A stretch of DNA of 64,000 nucleotides, taken from positions 62,001 through 126,000 of the forward strand of contig NZ_ML137197.1 in the NCBI RefSeq assembly GCF_004011805.1, given 5' to 3'. This stretch comes from Piscinibacter defluvii (GTDB lineage Bacteria; Pseudomonadota; Gammaproteobacteria; Burkholderiales; Burkholderiaceae_C). Positions 50,570 to 59,903 of this stretch are shown piece by piece. The translations under genes and the position numbers were made by a program. Positions within the stretch are counted from its first letter, which is position 1; every line of letters begins with the position of its first letter. The notes under the pieces were generated by a model. That model saw nothing but the letters and a program-made list of their open reading frames with translations. It did no database searches and had not been told where the DNA came from.

Positions 50570-51366
50570 ACCCACCCACCGAGACCCCGCCGGCCCCCAC
50601 CGTCTTCGACCTGCCGCTGAACCGCCTCGCGCCGGGCGACATCGCGCGCTGGCTGCGCCTGGGCTGGGCCGACTTCCGGCGCGCGCCGGGCATCGGCCTG
50701 TTCTACGGCGGCTGCTTCGCGGTGATGGGCTGGCTGCTGCTGTACGTGTTCCGGCACGCGCCGGCCTGGACGCTGGCGCTGTCGGCCGGCTTCCTGCTGA
50801 TGGGGCCGTTCCTGTGCGTCGGGCTGTACGACGTGAGCCGCAAGCTCGAGCGCGGCGAGCCGCCCGACTTCGGCGATTCGCTCACCGCCTGGGACACGCG
50901 TCTGGGCACGATGGCGATCTTCGGCGGCGTGCTGCTGATCCTCGAGATGCTGTGGGGCCGCGCTTCGCTGGTGATCTTCGCCGTCAGCTTCGACGGCATG
51001 CCCGACTTCAAGGGCTCGCTGCTGGCGCTGCTGGACCCCGACAACCTCGGCTTCATCGTGGCCTACCTCGGCGTGGGCGCGCTCTTCGCCGGGCTGATCT
51101 TCGCCGTCAGCGTGGTCTCGATCCCGATGATCCTGGACCGCCAGACCGACGCCATCACCGCCGGACTGACCAGCCTGCGCCTGTGCCTCACGCAGCCCGG
51201 CGTGATGCTGCTGTGGGGCGCGACGCTGACCGTGCTGGTGGTGCTGGCGCTGCTGCCCGCCTTCCTCGGGCTGCTGCTGGTCGGCCCGGTGCTCGGCCAT
51301 GCCTCGTGGCATGCGTACCGCGCCGCGGTCGGCGTGCACGAACCGGCGGTCGCGACATCCTCCTAG
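50566..51366 (+). CDS. DUF2189 integral membrane protein
   Basis: The 266-residue protein has six transmembrane helices. It begins PTVFDLPLNRLAPGDIARWLRLGWADFRRAPGIGLFYGG, the DUF2189 signature, and contains FLCVGLYDVSRKLERGEPPDFGDSL. It ends with HASWHAYRA. DUF2189 proteins occur near respiratory genes in proteobacteria; function unknown. ATGA overlap with the AarF-family kinase gene suggests a shared role, perhaps in quinone or membrane lipid handling, which is inference. Confidence 0.85.
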   Translation: MNPPTETPPAPTVFDLPLNRLAPGDIARWLRLGWADFRRAPGIGLFYGGCFAVMGWLLLYVFRHAPAWTLALSAGFLLMGPFLCVGLYDVSRKLERGEPPDFGDSLTAWDTRLGTMAIFGGVLLILEMLWGRASLVIFAVSFDGMPDFKGSLLALLDPDNLGFIVAYLGVGALFAGLIFAVSVVSIPMILDRQTDAITAGLTSLRLCLTQPGVMLLWGATLTVLVVLALLPAFLGLLLVGPVLGHASWHAYRAAVGVHEPAVATSS

Positions 51367-51706
51367 AACGCGGGCACGTCCGCGCGGCGCTGGGCCGGGA
51401 GGCCGAGGCCCGGGCGAGTCCGGCTACCGGGTCGACCTGCAGACGCCCGGCACCGCCATCGACGCCATGGACAGCGCCGTCGGCGTGGTCCCAGCGTCGT
51501 TCGGAGGCCATGCCGCGTCTCGAGGAACTCGAGGACTTCGTTGCGCATTCGGCCGGTCTGCTGACCGCCTGAGCCCGTCGGCGCGGCGCCGCTGCAACGG
51601 GCTCGCCTACCTCCGGTAACACTCCAGAGTCATAAATCACGCGCGCGGCGATTGATCGCCTCCTTGCGCAGGGTCAATCCGTAGACTGCGCGCTCGTTGT
51701 AGCTCG
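51367..51706. other. 340-bp gap with no recognisable gene
   Basis: No ORF with a credible start or homology was seen. A plus-strand frame ends in MPRLEELEDFVAHSAGLLTA (51510-51572), which reads like a real protein end but has no upstream partner, so a gene remnant is possible. The last 100 bp are less GC-rich (CTCCAGAGTCATAAATCACG, about 51622-51641) and are the likeliest place for the promoter of the GTPase/roadblock genes. Confidence 0.5.
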
Positions 51707-52537
51707 ATGCCGTCCGATGGCCGTCTTTCCGATGCCGAAGTGCGAACCCGCCGCCCGCGCGACCCCGCGCCGGTCGAGGCGGGGCGTCCGCTGATGGCGC
51801 CGACCGCCGCGCCGGGACAGGCGGACGCGTTCCGCATCCTCCTGGCGGACCTGCCCGATGCCGACGCACGCCGGCTCGCGGTCTTCCTCGACGTGCGCAG
51901 CACCCGGCTGCGGCATGCGTGGCAGATCGTCTCCGAGGGGCCGGTGGACCTGTACATCCACGACGGGGACCATCTGCCGACGATTCCGGGCACCGTCGAG
52001 CGGCCACCGCTCCAGGTGCGCGTGCTCGATGCGTCGACCACGCGCGTCGACGAGCCGTCGGCGCTGCAGCGCCCGCTGCAGTACGACTCCTTCGTCGACC
52101 TGCTGGTGGGCGCCGAGCAGAGGCTGGCGCCCCCGGCCGGTGAAGCCGACACGGGCCGGCCGGCCCTGCCGCCGGAGCCACCGGCGCCGTCGGTCGCGGT
52201 GCCGCTCGACGCCCGGCGCTTCAGGCTGCGGCGCTGGCCCGGCGCGGGCGTGCTGCAGTCCATGCGCCATGGCATGCGCATGGCCAGCTTCCTCTCGGCC
52301 CGCTACCTGTCCGTCGACGAACTGTCGCACCTCAGCGGCATCGACCGGCAGGACTGCAGCACCTTCCTCGGCACGCTGCTGGACGCCGACCTGCTGCGCA
52401 GCGAGCCGCCGGCAAGCGCGGACGCCCCGGCGCCGGACCCGCGCCGGCCCTCCGCGCCCGCCGCCTCGGCGCGCCCGGACCGCGGCCTGCTGACCAGCCT
52501 GCGCAACAAGCTCGGCATCCGGGCGACGGGGCGGTGA
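51707..52537 (+). CDS. First gene of the GTPase/roadblock cluster, possible winged-helix protein
   Basis: The 276-residue protein belongs to no family I recognise. Residues about 40-150 contain DAFRILLADLPDADARRLAVFLDVRS and PVDLYIHDGDHLPTIPG. The segment ARYLSVDELSHLSGIDRQ followed by TFLGTLLDADLL (about 205-240) reads like a winged-helix domain and recalls the LS-x-x-E-(V/L)-A layout of the DUF742 (CvnC) proteins in actinobacterial conservons. The C-terminus is Pro/Ala-rich and ends with a basic helix. ATG 51707 is used; ATG 51794 (MAPTAAPGQ) is a shorter option. Four bases separate it from the GTPase gene. Confidence 0.6.
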   Translation: MPSDGRLSDAEVRTRRPRDPAPVEAGRPLMAPTAAPGQADAFRILLADLPDADARRLAVFLDVRSTRLRHAWQIVSEGPVDLYIHDGDHLPTIPGTVERPPLQVRVLDASTTRVDEPSALQRPLQYDSFVDLLVGAEQRLAPPAGEADTGRPALPPEPPAPSVAVPLDARRFRLRRWPGAGVLQSMRHGMRMASFLSARYLSVDELSHLSGIDRQDCSTFLGTLLDADLLRSEPPASADAPAPDPRRPSAPAASARPDRGLLTSLRNKLGIRATGR

Positions 52538-52541
52538 CGGC

Positions 52542-53066
52542 ATGGACCTGAAGATCGTCTTCACCGGCACGCCGGGCGCCGGCAAGACCACGGCCATCAC
52601 GGCGCTGAGCGACATCCCGCCGGTCACCACCGACGTCGCCAACACCGACGCGAGCCTCGCCAAGGTCACCACCACGGTCGGGCTCGACTACGGCCATGTC
52701 GACATCGACGAAGGCGTGCGGGTGCGGCTGTTCGGCACGCCCGGCCAGCAGCGCTTCGACTTCATGTGGAACATCCTGGTCGAGAACGCGCTCGGCCTGG
52801 TGATCCTGATCGACAACTCGCGCCCCGACCCGCTGGCCGACCTGCGCCTCTACCTCGACCATTTCGCCGAGCTGCTGCCGCGCCTGAACTGCGTGGTCGG
52901 AATAGGCCGCACGCTGGAGTGCCCGCTGCCGACGCTCGACGAGTTCGCCGACCTGCTGGCCCGCCACGACCTGGCGATCCCGACCCTGGCCGTCGACGTG
53001 CGCGAGCGCGACGACGTGCTGCTGCTGGTCGACGCCATCCTGGCCCAGGCCGAGGCCGCCGCTTGA
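52542..53066 (+). CDS. Small GTPase of the CvnD/MglA-like (COG2229) type
   Basis: The 174-residue protein is a compact Ras-like domain. G1 is GTPGAGKTT (9-17). A TTTVGLDYG segment (43-51) gives the G2 threonine. G3 is LFGTPGQQRFDFMW (63-76), where glycine replaces the aspartate of DxxG, exactly as in CvnD-like and MglA-like proteins. The usual G4 [NT]KxD is replaced by VVGIGRTLE (118-126), so guanine specificity is uncertain. It would switch state with help from roadblock proteins encoded next. No lipid anchor or membrane segment is present. The gene lies 4 bp after the first gene and 10 bp before a roadblock gene. Confidence 0.85.
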   Translation: MDLKIVFTGTPGAGKTTAITALSDIPPVTTDVANTDASLAKVTTTVGLDYGHVDIDEGVRVRLFGTPGQQRFDFMWNILVENALGLVILIDNSRPDPLADLRLYLDHFAELLPRLNCVVGIGRTLECPLPTLDEFADLLARHDLAIPTLAVDVRERDDVLLLVDAILAQAEAAA

Positions 53067-53076
53067 CCACGACACC

Positions 53077-53463
53077 ATGAACCGCCCATCCCACCCCCTT
53101 GCCCCGTCCGCCACGCGCGCCGCCGACGACCTGCTCGAACGCGTCGACGGCGCCCATGCCGTGCTGGTGGCCACCGGCGACGGCTTCTCGCTCGCGCAGG
53201 CGCAGCGCAAGGCCGTCGATCCGCACCGCCTGGCCGCCATCGTCAGCTCGATCGGCGCGCTCGGCGCCGCCGCCAGCCGCGAGACCGACATCGGCACGCC
53301 GCGCTGCCTGGTCATCGAGTCCAGCCGCGGCCGCCTGGTCGTGCGCTGCATCGCCGCGGGCGCACATCAGCTGATCGTGGCCGTGCTGACCGACAGCAGC
53401 GTGATGCTCGGCCTGGTCTGGAACGCCCTGGCCCAGACCGAGCGATCGCTCGGCGCCGCATGA
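53077..53463 (+). CDS. Roadblock/LC7-like protein 1
   Basis: The 128-residue protein fits the roadblock/LC7 (MglB-like) fold: a first helix RAADDLLERVDG, strand AHAVLVATGDGFSLAQ, helix HRLAAIVSSIGALGAAASRE, and strands CLVIESSRGRLVVRCI and QLIVAVLTDSSVMLGLVW. MglB proteins dimerise and act as GTPase-activating or exchange factors for MglA, so it is a likely regulator of the adjacent GTPase. Its ATG follows the GTPase stop by 10 bp, and its own TGA overlaps the next ATG (ATGA). Confidence 0.75.
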   Translation: MNRPSHPLAPSATRAADDLLERVDGAHAVLVATGDGFSLAQAQRKAVDPHRLAAIVSSIGALGAAASRETDIGTPRCLVIESSRGRLVVRCIAAGAHQLIVAVLTDSSVMLGLVWNALAQTERSLGAA

Positions 53464-53837
53464 CGATCAACAAGGACAGCCTGGCGCAGGCCGTCGGGGG
53501 GCTGGCCGCCCGGCCCGGCATCCGCGGCTGTGCGCTGGTGGAAGCCGAGACCGGCATGGTCTGGACGGCCCACGGCGAGCTGGCCGACCAGGCGTCGCTC
53601 TGGGAGGCCGCCGCCGACCACTGGCGCCTGCACGTGCGCAACGCCGCGCACTTCGACTGCCTGGGCCGCTTCGCGGCGGTCGCCACCTACCACGCCGACG
53701 GCGTGATGGCGGTGTTCCGCTGCGCCTCCGACCCCGAACTCCTCTTCATCGCCGTCGGCAGGCATCGAGCCGTCGACTGGCCGACGCTGCAGCGGATGGG
53801 CCTGCGCGTCGGCGAGATGGTGGCAGGCCCTGCCTGA
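53460..53837 (+). CDS. Roadblock/LC7-like protein 2 (divergent)
   Basis: The 125-residue protein has the same strand-helix-strand layout as its neighbours: LAQAVGGLAARPGIRGCALVEAETGMVW, a helix around SLWEAAADHWRLHVRN, and strands RFAAVATYHADGVMAVFRC and ELLFIAVG. PGIRGCALVEAETGMV resembles the start of roadblock domains, but overall identity is low. It overlaps roadblock 1 by 4 bases. It may form a heterodimer with roadblock 1 or 3. Confidence 0.6.
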   Translation: MTINKDSLAQAVGGLAARPGIRGCALVEAETGMVWTAHGELADQASLWEAAADHWRLHVRNAAHFDCLGRFAAVATYHADGVMAVFRCASDPELLFIAVGRHRAVDWPTLQRMGLRVGEMVAGPA

Positions 53838-53890
53838 CGCCAGCCCGGCCCGTTCCAAATCATCCAACCCGTTCAGAAGGAAGTGACACC

Positions 53891-54250
53891 ATGGCCAACA
53901 TCCGCCAGAGCCTCGAAGACCTCCTGACCGTCGATGGTGCCATGTGCGCCGCGGTGGTCGACTCCAACAGCGGCATGATGCTCGGCTCGTCCGGCTCGGG
54001 CGTGGACCTCGAGGTCGCCGCGGCCGGCAACACCGAGGTCGTGCGCGCCAAGATGAAGACGATGCGCCAGCTCGGCCTGAACGACGTGATCGACGACATG
54101 CTGATCACGCTGGGCAAGCAGTACCACATCATCCGGCCGATGTCGCGCAAGGAAGGCGTGTTCCTCTACTTCGTGCTCGACAAGGCCAAGTCGAACCTGG
54201 CGCTGGCGCGCCGCAAGACGCAGGACGTCGAGCGCGAGCTGGCGATCTGA
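53891..54250 (+). CDS. Roadblock/LC7-like protein 3
   Basis: The 119-residue protein reads IRQSLEDLLTVDGAMCAAVVDSNSGMMLGS, a typical roadblock start. A helix VDLEVAAAGNTEVVRAKMKTM follows, then strands DMLITLGKQYHIIRPM and GVFLYFVLDKAKSNLALARRK. It is the best roadblock match of the three. AGAAGGAAG gives it a strong ribosome site 10 nt before the ATG, better than its neighbours, suggesting higher expression. It is separated by 53 bp from roadblock 2 and ends the cluster before a 15-bp hairpin. Confidence 0.75.
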   Translation: MANIRQSLEDLLTVDGAMCAAVVDSNSGMMLGSSGSGVDLEVAAAGNTEVVRAKMKTMRQLGLNDVIDDMLITLGKQYHIIRPMSRKEGVFLYFVLDKAKSNLALARRKTQDVERELAI

Positions 54251-54260
54251 GTCGTCCCGC

Positions 54261-54296
54261 GCGGCGGCCCGGCGCACGGACGCGCCGGGCCGCCGC
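54261..54296. terminator. 15-bp perfect hairpin after the roadblock cluster
   Basis: GCGGCGGCCCGGCGC (54261-54275) and its exact complement (54282-54296) flank a 6-nt loop in the gap between convergent genes. There is no T-run on either strand, so it may block exonucleases or end transcription with Rho rather than act as a simple terminator. Confidence 0.5.
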
Positions 54297-54308
54297 CCCC
54301 GGGCCCGG

Positions 54309-54518
54309 CTACTTCTTCAGCGGCCCCGGATTGGCCTTCAGCCAGGCCTCCATCTCCTCGGGCGAGATCAGCCCGTCCTTGTTGGTGTCGATGGCGCTCC
54401 AGTCGCGGCCGGGGCCGTCGGGCGACTTCGCGCCGGGCTTCGGACCGTCGGCGGCCAGCACGGCGCCGGCGGACAGTGCCAGCACGAGGGCAAGGGGAAC
54501 GCTACGCAGGTGGCGCAT
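54309..54518 (-). CDS. Small secreted EF-hand protein
   Basis: The 69-residue protein has a signal peptide (RSVPLALVLALSAGAVLA). A short mature part contains one EF-hand loop, DTNKDGLISPEE (residues 44-55), with all calcium ligands. The helix EMEAWLKANPG follows. The loop is preceded by RDWSAI as in bacterial calcium-sensing EF-hand proteins. GGAG lies 9 nt before the ATG at 54518. An upstream in-frame ATG (54533) would add five residues. It is convergent with the roadblock cluster. Confidence 0.8.
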   Translation of the reverse strand: MRHLRSVPLALVLALSAGAVLAADGPKPGAKSPDGPGRDWSAIDTNKDGLISPEEMEAWLKANPGPLKK

Positions 54519-54783
54519 CTCGGTCTGCTCCATGGATGGACGAAGGGTCTGACGGCGCGGCCCCATGCCGGCACCGTGCCGCGCGCACCAGGTCTTGCCC
54601 GCCGGTGAACGGCCGGACGCACCGGAGGCCCTCCCGGGCCTCGTGCTGACGATGCGACCGTCGAGGTGCTCGACGCAACCCGCCGCTACTCCCCTCGCGC
54701 AACGCGACGCTGCCATGGATCGCCGCCTGCGGCGCGAGTTCCGCGCCGGGCCGCCCCGGGAAACCCCGGGGCCCGGCATGATG

Positions 54784-54807
54784 GAAATGAGTTGCGCACC
54801 TCATTTC
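54784..54807. promoter_or_regulatory. 24-bp near-perfect palindrome, probable operator of the LacI-type regulator
   Basis: GAAATGAG (54784-54791) and CTCATTTC (54800-54807) are exact inverted repeats around an 8-bp centre whose middle six bases (TGCGCA) are also palindromic, leaving one mismatched pair in 24 bp. It covers the -35 element of the regulator's promoter, so binding would give autorepression. Confidence 0.75.
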
Positions 54808-54820
54808 ACCTCAATAGCAT
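54792..54820 (+). promoter_or_regulatory. Promoter of the LacI-type regulator and xylose genes
   Basis: TTGCGC (54792-54797), a 17-bp spacer and TAGCAT (54815-54820) form a good sigma-70 promoter. The ATG follows the -10 by 7 nt, so the mRNA would be nearly leaderless. The operator palindrome covers the -35 element. Confidence 0.65.
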
Positions 54821-54827
54821 CGCGGTC

Positions 54828-55858
54828 ATGGAAGTCCGTGTCCGCGCCAGCCTGCATGACGTCGCACGCGCCGCCGGCGTCAGCCTGGCGACGGTGGACC
54901 GGGTGCTGCACGGCCGGGCCGGGGTGCGTGCGCGCACCGTCGAGCGGGTGCACGCCGCGGTCGAGCAGCTCGGCTACCGGCCCGACCCGGCCGCCGCGCG
55001 CCTGGCGCGCAAGCGCACGGCGCGGCTGGTGTTCGTGCTGCCGGCCGGCACCAACAGCTTCGTCGCGCTGCTGAACCAGCAGGTCCAGGCGGTCGCCCCC
55101 TGGCTGGCCGAGCAGCGCGCCGGCGCGGTGGTGCAGACGGTGGACGTGTTCTCGCCGCCCGACCTCGCGCAGCACCTGAACGGCCTGCAGGGCCGCTTCG
55201 ACGCGGTGATCGTGATGGCGCTGGACCACCCGCAGGTGCGCGCCGCGATCGACGACCTGGTGGCGCACGGCACGGTGGTGGTGACGCTGGTCTCCGACGT
55301 GCCCGGCTCGCGGCGCAGCCACTTCGTCGGCATCGACAACGTCGCCGCCGGCCGCACCGCGGCCACGCTGCTGGGCCGCTTCGTCGGCCCGCGGCCCGGG
55401 CGCGTGGGCATCGTGATGGGCAGCCGCGCGCTGCGCGACCATGCCGAGCGGCTGTTCGGCTTCGAGCAGGTGATGGGCGCCGAGCACCCGCACCTGACGC
55501 TGCTGCCGGCCATCGAGGGCCAGGACCGCTCCGACCGCACCGAGCCGCTCGTCGCCAGGCTGCTGAAGAAAGAGCCCGAGCTGGCCGGGCTGTACAGCAT
55601 CGGCGCCGGCAACCGCGGCATCCAGGCGGCGCTGGCGGCCAGCGGGCGCGCGCAGCATGTGGTCTGGGTCTGCCACGAGCTGACCCCGCATGCGCGCCGC
55701 GCGCTGCTCGACGGCGTGGCCGACGCCGTCATCAACCAGGACGCCGGCCATGAGGTGCGCTCCGCATGCCGCCTCGCGCTGGCCGCGCTGTCCGGCGAGC
55801 GGGTGCTGCCCGACCAGGAGCGCATCCGCATCGACGTGTTCCTGAAGGACAACCTGCC

Positions 55859-55862
<4 letters not shown>
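54828..55862 (+). CDS. LacI-family transcriptional regulator of the xylose locus
   Basis: The 344-residue protein has an N-terminal HTH (SLHDVARAAGVSLATVDRVLHG, residues 8-29) and hinge helix (RPDPAAARLARKRTA). A periplasmic-binding-like domain follows (VFVLPAGTNSFVALLNQQVQA, HFVGIDNVAAGRTAATLLGRF). The hinge, PAAARLARKRT, resembles that of sugar-type members. It is the first gene of the xylose cluster and overlaps xylB by ATGA, so it is transcribed with its targets and could control them through the operator at 54784-54807. Xylose or xylulose is the likely effector, by context. Confidence 0.87.
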
Positions 55863-57333
<1,471 letters not shown>

Positions 57334-57337
<4 letters not shown>

Positions 57338-58701
57338 CCAAGAACCCCCCGAAGAAGCTCGCCGCCCTGCAGCACGGGCGCTTTTTCAGCCTCGCCGAAC
57401 CGCTGCGCCACGAGGGGCCGAAGTTCAAGCCCTCGGCCAAGCGCCCGCTCGGCTACCGCTGGTACGACCCGCAGCGCAAGGTGCTGGGCAAGACGATGGA
57501 GCAGCACCTGCGCTTCGCGGTGTGCTACTGGCACAGCTTCGTCTGGCCGGGCACCGATCCGTTCGGCGGCGACACCTTCCAGCGCCCCTGGCATGCCGCC
57601 GGCGGCGACGCGATGGCACTGGCCGAGCACAAGGCCGAGGTGGCGTTCGAGCTGTTCCGCCTGCTGAACGTGCCCTACTTCACCTTCCACGACCGCGACA
57701 TCGCGCCCGAGGGCGCGACGCTGCGCGAATCGAACCTGAACGTGCGCCGCATCGGCGAGCTGTTCGAGAAGAAGATGCGCGACACCGGCGTCGGCCTGCT
57801 GTGGGGCACGGCGAACCTCTTCAGCAACCGGCGCTACATGGCCGGTGCGGCCACCAACCCCGATCCCGAGGTGTTCGCCTACGCCGCCGCGCAGGTGAAG
57901 AACGTGCTCGAGCTGACCCACGAGCTGGGCGGCGAGAACTACGTGCTGTGGGGCGGTCGCGAAGGCTACGAGACGCTGCTCAACACCGACCTGAAGCGCG
58001 AGCTGGCCCAGCTCGGCCGCTTCCTGACCCTGGTGGTCGAGCACAAGCACAAGATCGGCTTCAAGGGCACGATCCTGATCGAACCCAAGCCGGCCGAGCC
58101 GACCAAGCACCAGTACGACTACGACGTGGCCACCGTGTTCGGCTTCCTCAAGGCGCACGGCCTCGAGAAGGAGATCAAGGTCAACATCGAGCAGAACCAT
58201 GCGCTGCTGGCCGGCCACAGCTTCGAGCACGAGATCGCGCTGGCCCAGGCGCTGGGCATCTTCGGCTCGATCGACATGAACCGCGGCGACGAGCTGCTCG
58301 GCTGGGACACCGACCAGTTCCCGAACAACCTGCCGCAGGTGGCGCTGGCGCTCTACCACATCGTCCAGGGCGGCGGCTTCACGACCGGCGGCTTGAACTT
58401 CGACGCCAAGCTGCGCCGCCAGTCGATCGACCCGGACGACCTGATCGCCGGGCACGCCGGGGCGATGGACCTGTGCGCCCGCGCATTGCTGGTGGCCGAG
58501 AAGATGATCGAAGATGGTGCGCTGGCCGAACGCCTGCGCGAGCGTTACCACGGATGGGACGGCAAGCTCGGCCGCGGCATTCTTGCCGGCAAGCAGTCGC
58601 TCGCCGACCTGGCTGCGCTGGTCGAGCGGAATTCGCTCGAGCCGCAGCCCCGGTCGGGGCGGCAGGAGGTGCTCGAAGCACTGGTCAACAGCTACCTCTG
58701 A
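57334..58701 (+). CDS. xylA: Xylose isomerase
   Basis: The 455-residue TIM-barrel enzyme matches long (class II) xylose isomerases. It has [21 protein letters not shown], the catalytic histidine in [13 protein letters not shown], metal-binding [17 protein letters not shown] and [18 protein letters not shown], and [20 protein letters not shown]. It converts D-xylose to D-xylulose using two divalent metals in the cytoplasm. The ATG at 57334 sits in the xylB stop. After it comes the 153-bp gap with a palindrome, then xylF. Confidence 0.97.
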
Positions 58702-58747
58702 GGACCCAGCGCAGACCCAGGACAGTTACCACCGCCGGCATCGTTCG

Positions 58748-58770
58748 CCCCCCTGTCGAATCCCGGGGGG
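58748..58770. other. C6/G6 inverted repeat between xylA and xylF
   Basis: CCCCCC (58748-58753) and GGGGGG (58765-58770) can pair around an 11-nt loop. It could form a hairpin at the 3' end of the xylA message. No T-run follows. Confidence 0.4.
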
Positions 58771-58798
58771 AGAAACGCGTCCCGCAGATGCCCGGCGG

Positions 58799-58818
58799 GA
58801 ACGATCGCCCGATCGTTC
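58799..58818. promoter_or_regulatory. 20-bp palindrome upstream of xylF
   Basis: GAACGATCG and CGATCGTTC form 9-bp arms around CC, about 36 bp before the xylF start. The sequence is unlike the LacI-type operator at 54784, so it could bind a different regulator or form an mRNA hairpin. Confidence 0.5.
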
Positions 58819-58854
58819 GACCCTTCGGCGGGCACGCGACCACAAGGAGACAGA

Positions 58855-59892
58855 ATGAAAGTCAACGCAATCTTCGCGGCGGCCCTGGTCGCCACCGGCG
58901 TCCTCGGCTTCAATCAGGCGGCGCGCGCCGCCGGCGAGACCGTCGGGGTGTCCTGGTCCAACTTCCAGGAGGAGCGCTGGAAGACCGACGAGGCGGCCAT
59001 CAAGGCCGCGCTCGAGAAGGCCGGGCTGAAGTACATCAGCGCCGACGCCGCCGGCTCGGCCGAGAAGCAGGCCGCCGACGTCGAGAGCCTGATCACCAAG
59101 GGCGCCAAGGCGCTGATCATCCTGGCCTGGGACCAGGACGCGATCCTGCCCTCGGTCGAGAAGGCCAAGCAGCGCGGCATCCCGGTGATCGCCTATGACC
59201 GCTTGATCCAGGACAAGGACGTCTACTACGTCACCTTCAACAACGTCGAGGTCGGGCGCATGCAGGCGCGCGAGGTGTTCAAGGTCCAGCCCAAGGGCAA
59301 CTACGTGTTCATCAAGGGCGCGGCCACCGACCCGAACGCCGACTTCCTGCGCGGCGGCCAGCAGGAGGTGCTGGACGCGGCGATGAAGAAGGGCGACATC
59401 AAGAACGTCGGCGAGCAGTACACCGACGGCTGGGCGCCCGAGAACGCGCAGAAGAACATGGAGCAGATCCTCACCAAGACCGGCGGCAAGGTCGATGCGG
59501 TGGTGGCCTCCAACGACGGCACGGCCGGCGGCGTGGTGGCGGCGCTGAAGGCGCACAACATGGTCGGCATCCCGGTCTCGGGTCAGGACGGCGACAAGGC
59601 CGCGCTGAACCGCGTGGCGCGCGGCGAGCAGACCGTCTCGGTGTGGAAGGATTCGCGCGAGCTCGGCAAGGTGGCCGGCGAGGTGGCTGCCGCGCTGGTG
59701 GCCAAGAAGAAGCCCGCCAACACCACGGTCTTCAAGGACGGCAGCAAGAAGATCCCGCAGCAGGCCATCCTGCTCGCGCCGATCCCCATCACCAAGGCCA
59801 ACCTGCAGACCGTGATCGACGCCAAGTGGATCAGCAAGGCCGAGGTCTGTGCCGGGGTCGACGCGGCGAAGGCGCCGGCGGCCTGCAAGTAA
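58855..59892 (+). CDS. xylF: D-xylose ABC transporter substrate-binding protein
   Basis: The 345-residue protein has a signal peptide (ends AARAAG). It shares the sugar-binding family 1 pattern with Xyl[70 protein letters not shown] and [20 protein letters not shown] and SNDG hold the sugar-contacting residues in XylF. It delivers periplasmic xylose to XylH/XylG. An AAGGAG site gives strong translation, and hairpins after the stop fit the high level needed for binding proteins. Confidence 0.93.
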   Translation: MKVNAIFAAALVATGVLGFNQAARAAGETVGVSWSNFQEERWKTDEAAIKAALEKAGLKYISADAAGSAEKQAADVESLITKGAKALIILAWDQDAILPSVEKAKQRGIPVIAYDRLIQDKDVYYVTFNNVEVGRMQAREVFKVQPKGNYVFIKGAATDPNADFLRGGQQEVLDAAMKKGDIKNVGEQYTDGWAPENAQKNMEQILTKTGGKVDAVVASNDGTAGGVVAALKAHNMVGIPVSGQDGDKAALNRVARGEQTVSVWKDSRELGKVAGEVAAALVAKKKPANTTVFKDGSKKIPQQAILLAPIPITKANLQTVIDAKWISKAEVCAGVDAAKAPAACK

Positions 59893-59903
59893 ACCCCTGA
59901 CGC

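Larger units (their letters stand above)
54519..54827. other. 309-bp divergent gap between the EF-hand and LacI-type genes
   Basis: No gene is seen here. The right end holds the promoter and palindromic operator of the LacI-type regulator (54784-54820). The rest is GC-rich sequence without clear features; promoter elements for the EF-hand gene were not recognised. Confidence 0.5.
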
